64,000 bases of DNA, from assembly GCA_036346405.1 (NCBI GenBank), contig CM070561.1:23034215-23098214 (forward strand), read 5' to 3'. Every line of letters starts with the position of its first letter. The stretch's first letter is position 1. The notes below the pieces were generated by a model. It ran no database searches and had not been told where the DNA came from. It saw only the letters and a program-made list of their open reading frames with translations. Position numbers and translations under genes: made by a program. The stretch comes from Phyllostachys edulis (Eukaryota; Streptophyta; Magnoliopsida; Poales; Poaceae). Below, in pieces: positions 37,146 to 48,705 of this stretch.

Positions 37146-37610
37146 GCTTGTGCCATTAAAACGGCATCATATATATATTATATATATATTATTAAATGAT
37201 CTCGACCACTTTAGGAATTAGTCCACATGACATGAGAAGAATGAGGCGGTATCCACGGGCAATCTCATTGAGCCTGTAAGTTTAAAAAGTATGGATTTAA
37301 AGAGCGGTCGGACATCCAATTAAGATTGGGCGTCGCTATGTTGAAAGTGGCGTTGATCTTAACTTCTCCGTGGGAAGTGGCATCATGTATTAGCAACCAA
37401 CAATTCTTGAGCATGTAATTGTCTTTAAATCCAACAAGAACACCAAGCAACAAGTTGAGAATTCTTTTGAAATATGAGAATGGTTGCTTGGTGTTGCCCG
37501 TGGCTACCGCCTCATCCTTCTCATACTACGTGACGATCCCCAAAGTGGCCGAGAGATCACGTAACAATATATATGTAATATATATATGATGCCGATTTAA
37601 TGGTACAAGC
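37146..37610. repeat. Inverted repeat with 117-bp arms inside CACTA 1
   Basis: Left arm 37146-37262 and right arm 37494-37610 are complementary with scattered mismatches, each with a gcttgtgccatt end and an AT-dinucleotide run. The spacer holds a second smaller palindrome, caccaagcaa (37441-37450) with ttgcttggtg (37484-37493). It could be a nested foldback element or a rearranged subterminal part. Confidence 0.7.
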
Positions 37611-40019
37611 ACCACCGCTGGTCCTTTATAGAGAAAGTCATCACAGACGGCCCACCACAAACCGCTGCGTGATATGTACTTATCACGAGCGGTTTGTGGC
37701 TGCAAAACCGCTCGTGATATGTGCTATCACAAACGGTTTGTGGCTGAAACCGCTCGTGATATGTGCTTATCACGCAGCGGTTTGTGGATGAAACCGCTCG
37801 TGATATATTATCGCTCATGAGCGGTTTGAACCACAAACCGCTGCGGAAGTATACATCACGAGCGGTTCAAAACCGTGCGTGATGACCTCATGTCATCATC
37901 GACCCATAAACTCAGATGGCTCACGAAACCGTCTGTGATGACGTTTTTGAACCGTCTGTGAAAGCCTTTTCTGTAGTAGTGACCACACCTATGGTTGAGC
38001 AAGATCTGTATCTGTTACTTGGCACAAGGTTCTTGTCCTTACTTGATATCAACTGAGGCGATGGACCATTTACCAACTCATGGCTATCCACCTCTAGGTC
38101 TCACCGATGTCTCATTTTTATCAAGTATATTGGGGTATATTGGGTTGTCCATCCTTTTGGTCTCAACCCTCAACTTTCCACCAAAAACCTATTGGCATAA
38201 ATCCAATCTTCCTTATCAGTGTTTAGAAGAAAGCTTTGTGTGTTTGTTGAATATTTTCTATTATTTTATGTGGTCTAGACTTGTCAAGGTGAATATGGCC
38301 TACAAGAATAGGGGGGTTTATATATGGGGTGAGGGCTTTATCTATTCAACATGGCAATCTAAGGTATTATTTCTTTATTGAAATAATTGGCTCAAATATA
38401 TTAATGAAATTAATAATATAAATACATCAAATATAGGCTCAAAATGTTCAAACAATGCAACTTGCCTCCTTGCTTGTAGTCTTCAAAGTTTCGTGCTTCT
38501 CCTGTGTCTTGTTCGACGCTTTTCGATGCCTAACGTTGAACTAGAAACCTAGTGCAAAGTAAAATAAACCAAATAAATTTCCGGCTCAACAAGTAATGAG
38601 CCAAAAACAAGCAAGTAAAATAAAATCCAAAAAATAAATAAAGAGAGATAAAATGGTAGAAAGAATTTATTGGGAGTTTGATAGAACTGAGCTGAGTTGA
38701 GAATGGGCTTCACGGGTTCGAGGCAGTTGAAATGGGTATAATATGTTGAAAATGGGTTCGGATGAACAACGCTGGGCTTGATGAACAATGTTGGGCTGGG
38801 AAAGGAATGAATAGTATTTGGGCTGGCCCACCTAACTTGTTAGGCCCAAAGGCCATTTTGACTGCTATTGTACATGGCCTAGCTCATTTCTGAGCGAGCT
38901 GGAGCTCACTCTCTGGTGGCCGAGCAAAGAAATGGATGCCGGCAAGGATTTCGTCGGCGGTGATGGCAGGCGACAGCGTCGGATGGTGCTATGTGCATCA
39001 CCGCAATGTGTGCAACCCATTTTTGGGTTTTGCACCGGCGATGGTGGCCTGGAGATGGTACGGCGATGGGGATGGCGCATGGCCAGAGCAGGGGAGGTTA
39101 GCGGCGGCGGTAGGGTGGTGCTCCGGCCAAATTGACCAGGGCTTGAGCATCAGAGGGTGGCGGTGGTGGTGTCTGGAAGGCACCGAGTCGCTCTAGCGAC
39201 GGTGACCGAAAGAGATGAGGCGGTAGAGGGTGGCGCCGATGAGTTGGTAGTGGGGGTAGGGGCGGGGTGGTAAGGGGAAAGAGTTAGAGTGATGATGCGG
39301 TGATACTGACGGTGTTGAAAGGGAAAGGGGAGTTGCGAGGCGGCGGATTACCTTTCGGGCTTGGCAAAAATTGGAGCAATTGGCTGGCTCTAGAGACGAA
39401 TGGAGGTGGGAGTGAGGTGGTGAGTGAGTTGCGATGCTTTGAGCTTAGGACTTTGGGCCTTTTATAGCTTGCAGAGGTGGTAGGAGCAGTGGAGGGTGAG
39501 GTGTGCACGACGCATGGGCGGCGAGGTGTGCCGCCAGGAGTGATTGGTGCCGGGAGTGAGCGAAGTGGCGGCATGGGCGCGGTACAACTGTGTTGCGTAG
39601 ACGGTTCTTGCCTCACTAGCGCAAGGTCGGGAGCTGGCACGGTTAAGGTCGGCGATTACGGTGCGGCGACCGAACGTGGCAGGGGCTGAGCGGGCACGAC
39701 ACAATGCTAGCACATAGCGGCTCGGGACCAGTGCCCGCATTGATGGCGCGGTGAGCTGGCGGTGCCTGGTACAGCTTTGGTGTGGAGTGAGGCGGCTGAA
39801 GTTGGTTAGGGAAGACGGCCTCTGGCGGCAACGTGGGGCAGAGCGAACAGGGAGGGTGGTGGCTTCTGGTGGAAGTCATGTTTGGTGAAAGAAAACAGGA
39901 AGGACAGAAATGGAAAGTGGAAAGGGTTGGGAAGTTTCCGATTTGGGAAGGAATTCAAATACAAGCCAAAAACCAATGAAAATTTGAAATTCAGAAATTT
40001 TTTGAGTAGTTTCATCCTC

Positions 40020-43000
40020 CATTGAGTCGCCAGGAATGCGACCATCATGTTTGTCTCCATTGCGCAAACCCGACACGCTCCGTCGTGGCTGCCATCGATC
40101 CTGGTGGGATCTTTCCCTCTTGACCGTGTCACTTTGCGCCATTTGGCTCCTCTTCACAAACCCTCACTCAATTTAACGTTTCATAAAGTGTAGCTTCGGA
40201 TCCGTGTTATCTTCATCTGCTCCGGCCAAACTCCATCGCTACCACCATTCTCCCTCTATGGTGAGATTCAATTTTGGTCATGGTCTCCTTGAGAATCCCA
40301 TCACCTCCCTTTCCCTAACTCTATCCCCCACTCTATTTCAGTCAAGCTTCGTTGAGAGTAGCTCCCACCATGGACCACCTCGCCGCTACCGCTGTTCATC
40401 ACCGCCCAGTCGTCTCAGGCCCTCTCTGCACCATTAACCCCCTCGGTGAATTCCTTGCACCTCACTTAAGCTCGTGTGCACCTTGGTTTAAGAGCTCATC
40501 GTCTTTTCCCTAGACACCGCTATAGCCACCCATGGCACCACCGAGGATACTCGTTGCCAGCGCGACTCTGACACCCATTGGTCCCCGAGACACTCCTGTA
40601 TCATCTCTATGCTCCCTTGAAGCCATCCCACTACCCACCTCCCTTTTCTTTTCACTCCGGCGTCAACGTCGTTGCATGGCCGAAGTTGCCCACTGCTCAA
40701 CGCCGCCATACCGCCGCATCCGTCCACCTATGTGGCATCAGTCACCACCAACAGAATCACCAAGAACCCCTATTCCTATTTCCCAACATGACCTTGCCTT
40801 CCGCCAATCCCTCGTCGCCAGCAAGCTCACTGAGCTTTCAGCCATGGTGCCTCTGCTCTCTACCCTATTTCTCACTGACAAGTTAGTCCCACTTAGGGGG
40901 TTATGCTAGCGCTAATGACATAATTTAGTATTAGATTAACTTCATCAACTCAATTAGAAACTAACATGTCACTGACATGTGGTCCCAAGTGATTAATTAA
41001 TTAGATTCTAACTAAAACCGAGTTTAAGTATGAATCACTTACATGTGGGACCACCACTCACATCGTGCCTCGTGGACTCAGTTCACATCAACCCAGCTCC
41101 ACCTGTCAGCCTTATAACATATTATTTCCTGGATTTCCTTTAGAAAGAATAATAGAAATTTAAAATAAAACCGTAGTTGCATAGTATTTTCCCTCTTCTT
41201 TTTATAGGATGTTCCCTCACGACAAAACTTTCGAATGTTCGTTCTCCCTCATACAAACTCTAATCAAAGTGATTTTTTCCTCTATATTTTTTTATAAATT
41301 CATGTGCTTTCTTACAGTACCATTTTTGTGAATTTTGGTCTTTGTGATAATTTATTTGGTATTTTATTAGTGTTCGTGTACTTTTTCTCATATAGAAACC
41401 GACACGTTAGGAGTGAGCGAGAGCGAACCAAAGCAAAATGAAGGCAAGCAAACCCCCTTGATCATATTGATCCCATGTTTTTAAATGCTACATTGTTTCC
41501 ATTACTATTATTTTGCATGCTTACTTTGGGTAAACTACTAAATTCGTGCTTAGAAAAATAGTTATATCCCATGTTGCAATGAAATATCCTTTGAACTTAT
41601 TTGTTGCTTTCCTTGTCACCTTAGGAATATGTACCACTGGTTTATGTTAGTTTTAGTAGGATTTTGTTGGCATACATAGAAAATGCTTAACCATGCTCAT
41701 TAGAAATAATCTAGGAATGGTTTAAAATTTCTAGAAACATTATGGATACTCCGGGAAAATAATCTAGCAAATTTTGGACAGAGGGGTTACCTCTGATATG
41801 TTGGTTAAAAATTTAAAAATAAAATGGTTTAGACTTGGGCAGGTGGTTCGTTGAGATCGACGCAGTTTGCACGAGATCTCAGTTTGTGGTAGTCTTGCCC
41901 GGGTCACTAAGGACCGAACTTTAGTGTCGTTGATCCAAGCATTATCGTGCTACCACAAGTTCAGTATGGGATGGACATGGCCAACTAATTTGCAACGTTT
42001 CAACTTTGGTTTCGCCATCTGGCTGAATGTGGGTTTCAGTGAGATAGTTTAGCGCAAGTGGGAGCTTCCGACTGGGTGGTTAGCCCTTCGGCAGTGAAAC
42101 CTTAGCGGGTGGAATCGGGTTGGGATAATGCATTGTAAAAACCTTGTGATAATCACTTAGTCGCACACCTAAGAAAGAGTGTATTGGACAACATCATAAG
42201 TTGATTATCTTTGTGGGTAAAGTTGTACAACTTTTCCCCGCCGCCGCCATGCCATCCCCGCCTAGAGAGCATAGAGCAGAGGCGACAAGAAAGCGAGGGC
42301 GACGCGGGGCGATATACTTCGATCCGATGGCGGCGAGCTCGATTCAGCGGCAAGCATTCCAAATCGGCGGTGACAACATAGAAGCACAGGTGCGCGGTCG
42401 AAAAAAAACCCTAGTCCACTCTTGGCCTGCTTTTATGCCTCCTCTCCTCAAATATTTTCTTCTCCGCCACCTTGGACCGCCTCATCCCGCCTCGGCGGCC
42501 AAGGCGGCCGTCGCGATCCACCCACTGCCGCTGCGCCTTGGACCGCCCCGGCCGCCTAGGCACCCGACTTTGGCCCAAGTCACGGCGGCCACGCGGCGCC
42601 GAGCACCTTGGTGCCTTCTAGGTGGCCACCTTGGCTGATTTCGCTAACACTGTCGGAGACATGATGGAATTCGAATAGCCTTGTCTCCGGTCATGATGAA
42701 TTTCAATGGCAGGAGCTGTCCTTGCTAGTGTAGGTATTGGAGACGTACACTGGATCAATGATAATATGTTATGCTGTACTTACTTTCAGCTATAACTCCC
42801 TTTTAATTACGATATTATTTCAATGCTCATTTTAATCTATTATTATTGTGAATGCAAAACTTGCTTTGAGCAACAAAACATGATAGAGCCATTCCTTGAC
42901 ATAGCCAATTATGTAGTTAATAACATTTGATGTAAGTGTTGTTGAGTACATTATGTACTCATTCTTGCTTGTTGAACTCTGAGTTGAGGAAGAAGATTTG

Positions 43001-43154
43001 GCATTTGGACTCTATTATGCTGATAAGTTCATAGATGACGATGGGAACAAGTACTAGGGTGCAACCCCAGTCGGTTGCCTGTGGGCTATGGCACACCACA
43101 TAAGACTTATCTTGCTTTATGTATCTTTCGCTGCAAGACTCTGATGTTTTTCTA
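40020..43154 (+). repeat. Continuation of LTR X
   Basis: Noncoding. 40020-40910 is the C/T-rich leader-like block; its ORFs of up to 125 codons are unlike any family I know and sit in typical LTR sequence. 41400-42220 has the tcactaaggaccgaactt-type text also seen in the 4.6-kb solo LTR. The GC-rich block at about 42230-42650 with repeated ccgcctaggc motifs looks like a small foreign insertion, of unknown class. The TGAGTAC/GTACTCA palindrome is at 42943-42961. Confidence 0.5.
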
Positions 43155-44400
43155 AAGTAGATTTCACTTTGGATAATATAATTTTACTATGGTTTCACTT
43201 TGCACCACCATTGAAGAATTTAGACCCACCATTATGTCTTAAAGGAGTATTTTGGCAATTAATGACAATCGACATGTGGACTAATATTTTCATGAGTTGG
43301 AGAAATAGGTTAAGTCACATGATGATGAAAAGCAATTGATGGCTCAATGTGTTAAATGTCATCAAATCAAGACTCGGGATAAAGGATGTCATCATGTGTT
43401 GATGAGCATCAAGACAAGATCTCAAAGTAAAGAAAATCATCATGTGTTGATGATTATCAAAGTCAAGAACCCAAACTTGGAATGTAGAGGTCCGTCGTCA
43501 AGTGATCACTCCAAGATAGATGCTCAAGGCAAAGATATGACTAGCATAGGATATGGATGTGTTCCTAGTCTTTTATTGATCTCGGTGTTTGGTTGGAAGA
43601 CCGGATTGCTAGTATAGGTTATCGTACTATTAAGAGGGGTCTCTCCTTATGGCATGATTCTAAAAGTTGGCAAATGTGTTTTGCACCTTATTGAGAATCA
43701 TGCTCTCATACCTTGTTTGTTGCTAACATTAGTTTACAATTGTGTTTTGTAAATTCATTTGAAGTGTTTTGCAAATTCAGCCTGCATTTTCTCTGGCCGG
43801 ACTGACCGTAGTTGGAGGGCCGTATTGACCAGACCCAAAAGCCCTATAGAGACGCCTATTCTATGGGTTAAAGGCGTTTTCAATCATCTCTATAGCGTCG
43901 TAGAGTCGTTTTTGTAAAGCGTCTCTAGAGCATCTCCCCACGTACCGTGTCAAAGATCGTAGAGACGCATTGTTAAGCGTGTCTACAATGATATGAGTCA
44001 TTTAGATTGCGTATCTATAAGTTTGGAGACGTTTTCATATTTGCATTTCCATATCGTCTCTACTTTCCCTAGTGACGCTTTATTGCATGCCAAGAAACAT
44101 AGATACAGATTCATAGACGTATTTAGATTGATCTAGAGACGTCCATTTTTATTTTGTTCTGTAGAAATATTTTATCGCTAGTTAAACTATAATGATTCAG
44201 AGGATATAGTATCACATAGTTTCATAAGAAGTTTCAGATCTTTGGTAAAGCCATTTCAAATGTAGAATTACATTGTCAATATATAAAAAACCAGAAGAAA
44301 AAAACATAGACACTCCGTTGCGTACTGAATCGAGTTAACAACTGAATCTAGCATCCACATACAAAGGTGTAAACACACCAAAAAAATTTCCTACAAATCC

Positions 44401-44757
44401 TACATCTGCCGATGACCTTCAGCTCCTCAGACCAAGGTAACATTGCCTTTGTGCTCTAGAGAACAATGATGGAATCTTTCCAGCTCTAGAGGATGCTAGA
44501 ATTTATAAAGACCTCAATTTTGAATATCAAGTTCCCTTTCTCCACGTCTTCATCATTTCAAGGTACTCACGCACATCTTTCTTTGCAACAACATTGTGGG
44601 GACTGAGGGTGACAACCATTCCATAGCAGAATTTTGTGCATATTTCGAACGTTTTTGCTCCCCCAGGAAAGCCATCTATGTGGACCTCATCCGTCCCATC
44701 CTCAGTGGCCTTAAGAACTAACCTTTGAAGCTTGCTGCTCTTGGACAGAAGGGGAAA
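44401..44757 (-). pseudogene. Captured NPH3/RPT2-like (BTB-NPH3) gene fragment
   Basis: On - an AG acceptor-like site is followed by FPLLSKSSKLQRLVLKATED, then EVHIDGFPGGAKTFEIC, KFCYGMVVTLSPHNVVA and REYLEM. After a frameshift near 44550 it continues with GNLIFKIEVFINSSIL, SWKDSIIVL and MLPWSEELKVIGRC. This order is the second half of the BTB/POZ domain running into the linker of NPH3/RPT2-family proteins, adaptors of CUL3 ubiquitin ligases in phototropism and related signalling. Two in-frame stops plus the shift kill it. It is a single exon without the N-terminal BTB half or the NPH3 domain, and lies wholly inside CACTA 2, so capture is the likely origin. Confidence 0.85.
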
Positions 44758-46309
44758 CTACATATGACAATCAAATCAAACATAAATTGTCAGTCATGTT
44801 TGTCAATCAGATATTGCTCTGGATATGAGTTATCACCAGCAAGAGAATATAAACATCTATAGGCAATATATATTCAAAACATCCACAAGATTCAGACATT
44901 GAAGTTTTTTTTCTTAAAAAAGGAAGATTCAGCATTTATGATTGGACTATTCACATTCAGTCTCACAGTACCAAACACTTTTTGGAAATGATAAACCTAT
45001 ACCTACGATGTGAAGGTATTCTTTACTTCAATAGTGTTTTCAGTTGAACGATTGTCATTGAAGCAGTCTGATACTTTCAGTAGAGCTTAAAGAGCTATTT
45101 CACACCCTAGTAAACTAACTGCGAACGGTTACTAGCAAGAGATCAAGTACAAAAGTACTCCATGCAGATTGGTATTTTCTTGATTCAGCAGCTTTTCATA
45201 TAACACAATCCACTTTCATCAAGCAATAAACGGCCCTTGCAAACAAATAAATATGTCATAAGGTCACAATAATTTTTAATGATTGCAAATGAATACTAAT
45301 TGTACCAAACATTATTGATATGCCAGTGAAGGAGACCTAATGCTTCTCTATTTTTTGTACACATATAGAAGGTAGGGTTAAGATTACACTGGTGTGCATG
45401 CATCTATATAGATATGATCTAATCTGTAATGTATAGAGCAAATAAATAGACTAAAATCTGTAGAATACTACTCTTGAAAGGCAGTTCTATCTACAATAAT
45501 AAACAATGTAAGCAATCGGGCCGTTTTTATCAACAGGCTCGTCCAAGGCTCATCCAAGATTACATGGAAGACAGATCATTCTAACAAATTGTACGTAAAA
45601 AGCATATCAAACTGAGTTGGTGCATAGTGTGTTAGCATATATAGGAAATTCATAATATTACAAAATAAACATAGAATACGTTAGATATCTGAAAGGATAG
45701 ATTACATAAAATAAATGGTAGCAGGTGATGCAGCAGAAAGTACAAAGCACAAAGCACGGATTTATAGAGTAGAAGCAAAAGGTAAGGCTTGCTGTGGCAC
45801 CATTTCTTCTCAGAGTGACTGTGTAGTGATAGAAAAGTTTCAAATTAGCACATAAGTTTCTGACACGAATAAGGAATTCAGTAGGGATGTCTATAGATGA
45901 GCTACATAACATACTTACAGCTAGTTGCTGTCTTTTGCATCTTGGTGATTCTTTTTCATTAAATCAGAAGGAAAATTTTCCTTAGCCGACGCATATTTCT
46001 TCCTGTAAAATAGTTGCGAAGAGTGAGAACATAGCATATAGCTACACTACAACACACTTGGTGCCACCATCACAATTTAAAAGGCAGAAGACACATGCTG
46101 AAGCCAGTAATATCAACAGACTATGCACACTTGATTCCACCATCTCAAGCTTCAAGATTGATGACAAACTGATTGAGATCAGCAAAAAGGTGAACCATTA
46201 CGGACTTACAATTCTAAGTGCTGTTGGCAACTAAGTTAATCTAAATTTCCATCTATCTTGCCATGGCTTCATTAGACTACAGAAGGTTTCTAGGTTTGGG
46301 TTTAAAAGG

Positions 46310-46520
46310 TTCCATGCTTGGCGAGAGTGTCACGGATGTCTGTCTTTAATTTTGGGTAATCTTAAGATTCAGTCATCTCATTCTCTAACCTCCTTATATT
46401 GATCCACTCGTTAGTGGTGAATTCTAACTATCTATCATGCTATTTATCTGGTGGGTATTTTTTTGAGCCCTTCACAATATTGATTGCTTCTTTGTAACTG
46501 GCGGGTAGATGAACTATTGA
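46310..46520 (-). pseudogene. Second coding-like fragment in CACTA 2, source unknown
   Basis: On - the text reads like eroded protein: LPASYKEAINIVKGSKKYPP, FTTNEWINIRRLENEM and PKLKTDIRDTLAKHG, with a few stops between. Such continuous amino-acid-like text is unlike the neighbouring A/T-rich DNA. I do not recognise the family. Confidence 0.35.
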
Positions 46521-46940
46521 ACTGAAACAAAATAGGAAATCATCAAAGGCTGTTGCGGCCTCCTTCAATGGCAATATTAATTGAACGACTATTGTTTCTA
46601 ATTTAAATATAAAACCACCTTATACGAGGTAGAATTAATTATATTAACAGTCCAACACTAATGGCATAATTGTGTGCAATCTTCTGCAAGTTAAGAAAAA
46701 GTTTGTTTGGCATGTGCATCGGTAAACTCAGTTTGAATACAAAGAGTACATTGCTACGTCTAGATTGGGGTTCCAGACTAAACTACATCTGATTGGGATC
46801 CCATATCAAGAACGAACAATGATATCAAGTGGTGAGTAAGCACTATCAAGTTCACAGCTATAGCTACATGAACCCACTCCCCTAGTGCCCTACCCGCATT
46901 CGCCCCCAAATGTCCCAAATTTCATTTTCTTCACCACAGC

Positions 46941-47363
46941 ATGAAATATCTTACTTGCCAAGATGGCCAAGGTAAAGTTGGTACTTACAACATTGAACAC
47001 AGCAGGAGTTTCAGTAGAGCAGGATGGCTCCTGGGGGGTAGGCGCCAGGGAGGTGTTGAGGAGGAGGCGGTCGTGCTTGAGGTCAACCGGGAGGTGTTGA
47101 GGAGGCGGACAGGCTTGAGGTCAGCCGGGAGGACGGGGCGGATCTGGAGGAGGAGGAGGTCAGCCAGGAGGAGGACGGGGCGGTTCTGGAGGAGGAGGTC
47201 AGTCAGGATCCCGGAGGAGGAGTGGCGGATCTGGAGAAGGAGGATAACCGGGAGCTCGGGAGGAGGAGCGGCAGAGGGCGGGGGGCAGCAGCCGGCTGAG
47301 AGGAGGATGTGCGAGGCAGCCGTCCGGGAGGCGGCGGCGAGGAGATGGTGGAAGAGGCTGTAG
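46941..47363 (+). other. GC-rich purine-rich block with 140-codon ORF, not called as gene
   Basis: The ORF consists largely of ggagga/gaggcgg repeats giving Arg/Gly/Glu-rich text. It lies next to the subterminal array of CACTA 2. It may be the 5' leader of a captured gene read on the wrong strand. No domain. Confidence 0.4.
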
Positions 47364-48705
47364 GGAGGTGAGAGGACGACGAGATTTGAGTGGAGGGGTG
47401 AGGCTAACTGCTGAGTTGAGTGGAGTTAGTGTTTGCTAAATGGGTTGGGTTCTAAATGTTGGGACACATTCTAAACGTCTCGAGAAACGTCTTTATGTGC
47501 TATCTGATTCTAGGTGTAGAGATGCAATAAAAGCGTCTAAATAAAAACGTCCCTAGTAGACTATTTTGTTGTAGTGGCTTTTTCTAGAGAATATTGTTTT
47601 TCAGACTTGCTACTATTTTTGTTTGTTCGAACTAACTGTAGTTGGAGGGCCGGACTGACCAGACCTCCAAGTCAATGATGCGGTCAACTTTTTCCAATAG
47701 CATGTTTTCGTTCGTTTTGGAAATCTTTGAACCTGGTCTGACCGGACCCTGTGTGAGCGGATTGACCGAACCTGGCATAATGGATAGAATCTGTAGCAAT
47801 GATTACTGTAGAAGTTACCATTATACAGTAGCCCGGTCTGACTGGCCCATTGCCTGCAGTCTGACCGACTTTGTTGTTTTTTGCACAGATTCTCTTCCAA
47901 CAACCAGTTTTCATGTGTGAGTGTATAAATACCCCTTATGGTCGGTTGGAGAGCAAGGCTGGTGCCATATTCATTTCCCTTGAGCATAGAGTAAGCCCCC
48001 TCCTCTCTTTTGTGCATGTGTTGCACTTAGTGAGCTTAGAGAGCCAAATCCTAATGCGTGTGTCTCACGAGGTATTGGATTGTGCATCCATTGAGCTTAG
48101 ACACTTGATTCGTTTAAGTGAGCGTCTCCGACTTATTACTCTTGGTATTTGCCGACACTTAGACAACTTGGAGGAGTTACGCCAGTGATCTTCTCAAAGA
48201 AGGTTGTGAGAAGACCCGGGCGGTTGTGAGTGGTTTGTTGCTTGCCATCTCCGGAGTGGAGGAAAAGCAACCCCGAGTGGATCGACGTGTTGGCTCAAGT
48301 TGTGAGCCGGTCCAATTCATTTGGGCTTACCTCAGAGGTGTCGACTTAATTTGTGGAGCCATTCCAATTCGTTTGGGCTTACCTCAACGTGGATTAGGGG
48401 AGACCGGTAAGTCTCTGAACACTACGGTAAAACATCCTTGTGCCATTGTGGTTTGCTTTCTTGTGATTTACTTTGTGTAATTTACATTCCTAGAATTAAA
48501 TTGTTTACATGTCAAACTAGGATTGCAAATCTTGGCTTAAACTTAGGGTGTTGGTGCTCTTAAGGGAAACTACAATCTTTAGGTTTTAATTGTGCAAAAC
48601 CGATTTGTTTTTCGCTTCCGCTTTAGAAATGGGTTTTAGCCTTAGAGATTTTTTAGAAAGGACTATTCACCCCCCTCTAGTCGGCCTCCTCAATCCTACA
48701 ACCAC

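Larger units (their letters stand above)
34735..37981. mobile_element. Non-autonomous CACTA transposon, 3247 bp
   Basis: Terminal inverted repeats are CACTACTACAAAAAGGC and its complement GCCTTTTCTGTAGTAGTG. The 3-bp duplication is acc (34732-34734 and 37982-37984), and the sister G2 LTR shows the unoccupied site with a single acc. Subterminal regions (34760-35090 and 35895-36020 on one side, 37630-37950 on the other) carry dozens of short repeats of the aaccgctcgtgatat type in both orientations, the expected transposase-binding arrays. No TNP2 or TNP1 transposase is readable, so it depends on a partner. Its interior has a broken GC-rich coding-like segment, a 73-bp tandem array and a 117-bp inverted repeat. 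Confidence 0.93.
20120..40014 (-). mobile_element. G2: full-length Ty3/gypsy (Tekay-like chromovirus) element on -
   Basis: Two LTRs (20120-27803 and 33745-40014, both enlarged by later insertions) flank a 5.9-kb interior on -. The target duplication tcctc occurs at 20115-20119 and 40015-40019. The primer site in reverse complement, gctctaatacca (33730-33741), abuts the higher LTR, and the purine tract AAGGGGGGTAGGT read on - (27804-27816) abuts the lower one. Pol order on - is protease, RT, RNase H, integrase, the gypsy order. Integrase wording GMDFITGLPKTQNGYD fits Tekay/Del chromoviruses, and LTRs of about 3.0 kb fit too. Every coding part carries stops or frameshifts, so the copy is dead. 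Confidence 0.92.
33745..40014 (-). repeat. G2 5' LTR (higher-coordinate copy), interrupted by CACTA
   Basis: Starts TGTAACGGCCCTG and ends GTAGTTTCA, followed by the target duplication. Without the CACTA insertion and its 3-bp duplication it is about 3.02 kb and collinear with the sister LTR, e.g. the palindrome at 34074-34091 and the GC-rich leader block at 38930-39900. Confidence 0.88.
43830..47576. mobile_element. Non-autonomous CACTA-like transposon 2, about 3.75 kb
   Basis: The right end on - reads CACTACAACAAAATAGTC followed by gggacgttttta. The left end is degenerate (accagacccaaaagccc then tatagagacgcc), so the start is approximate and no matching 3-bp duplication could be confirmed. 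Both subterminal regions carry repeated tagagacg/cgtctcta boxes (43850-44130 and 47470-47550). It holds a captured NPH3 fragment on - and other gene-like scraps, but no transposase. Confidence 0.7.
43209..48700 (+). mobile_element. Solo LTR (copia-type ending), split by CACTA 2
   Basis: Flanked by the duplication accac (43204-43208 and 48701-48705). It starts CATTGAAGAATTT, i.e. the expected TG start changed by two transitions, and ends cacccccctctagtcgg...atcctaca, the ending style of the copia LTRs at 52892 and 62274. Net length without the CACTA is about 1.75 kb. It shares ggtctgaccgg-like motifs with those LTRs. No interior is present. Confidence 0.7.

Noticed and set aside
40532..40909. 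125-codon ORF in LTR X
   Set aside because: No domain, two frames open in the same place, and it lies in the leader-like part of an LTR.
42201..42638. 145-codon ORF with ccgcctaggc-rich sequence
   Set aside because: Repeated GC-rich motifs rather than protein-like text; probably a small insertion in LTR X.
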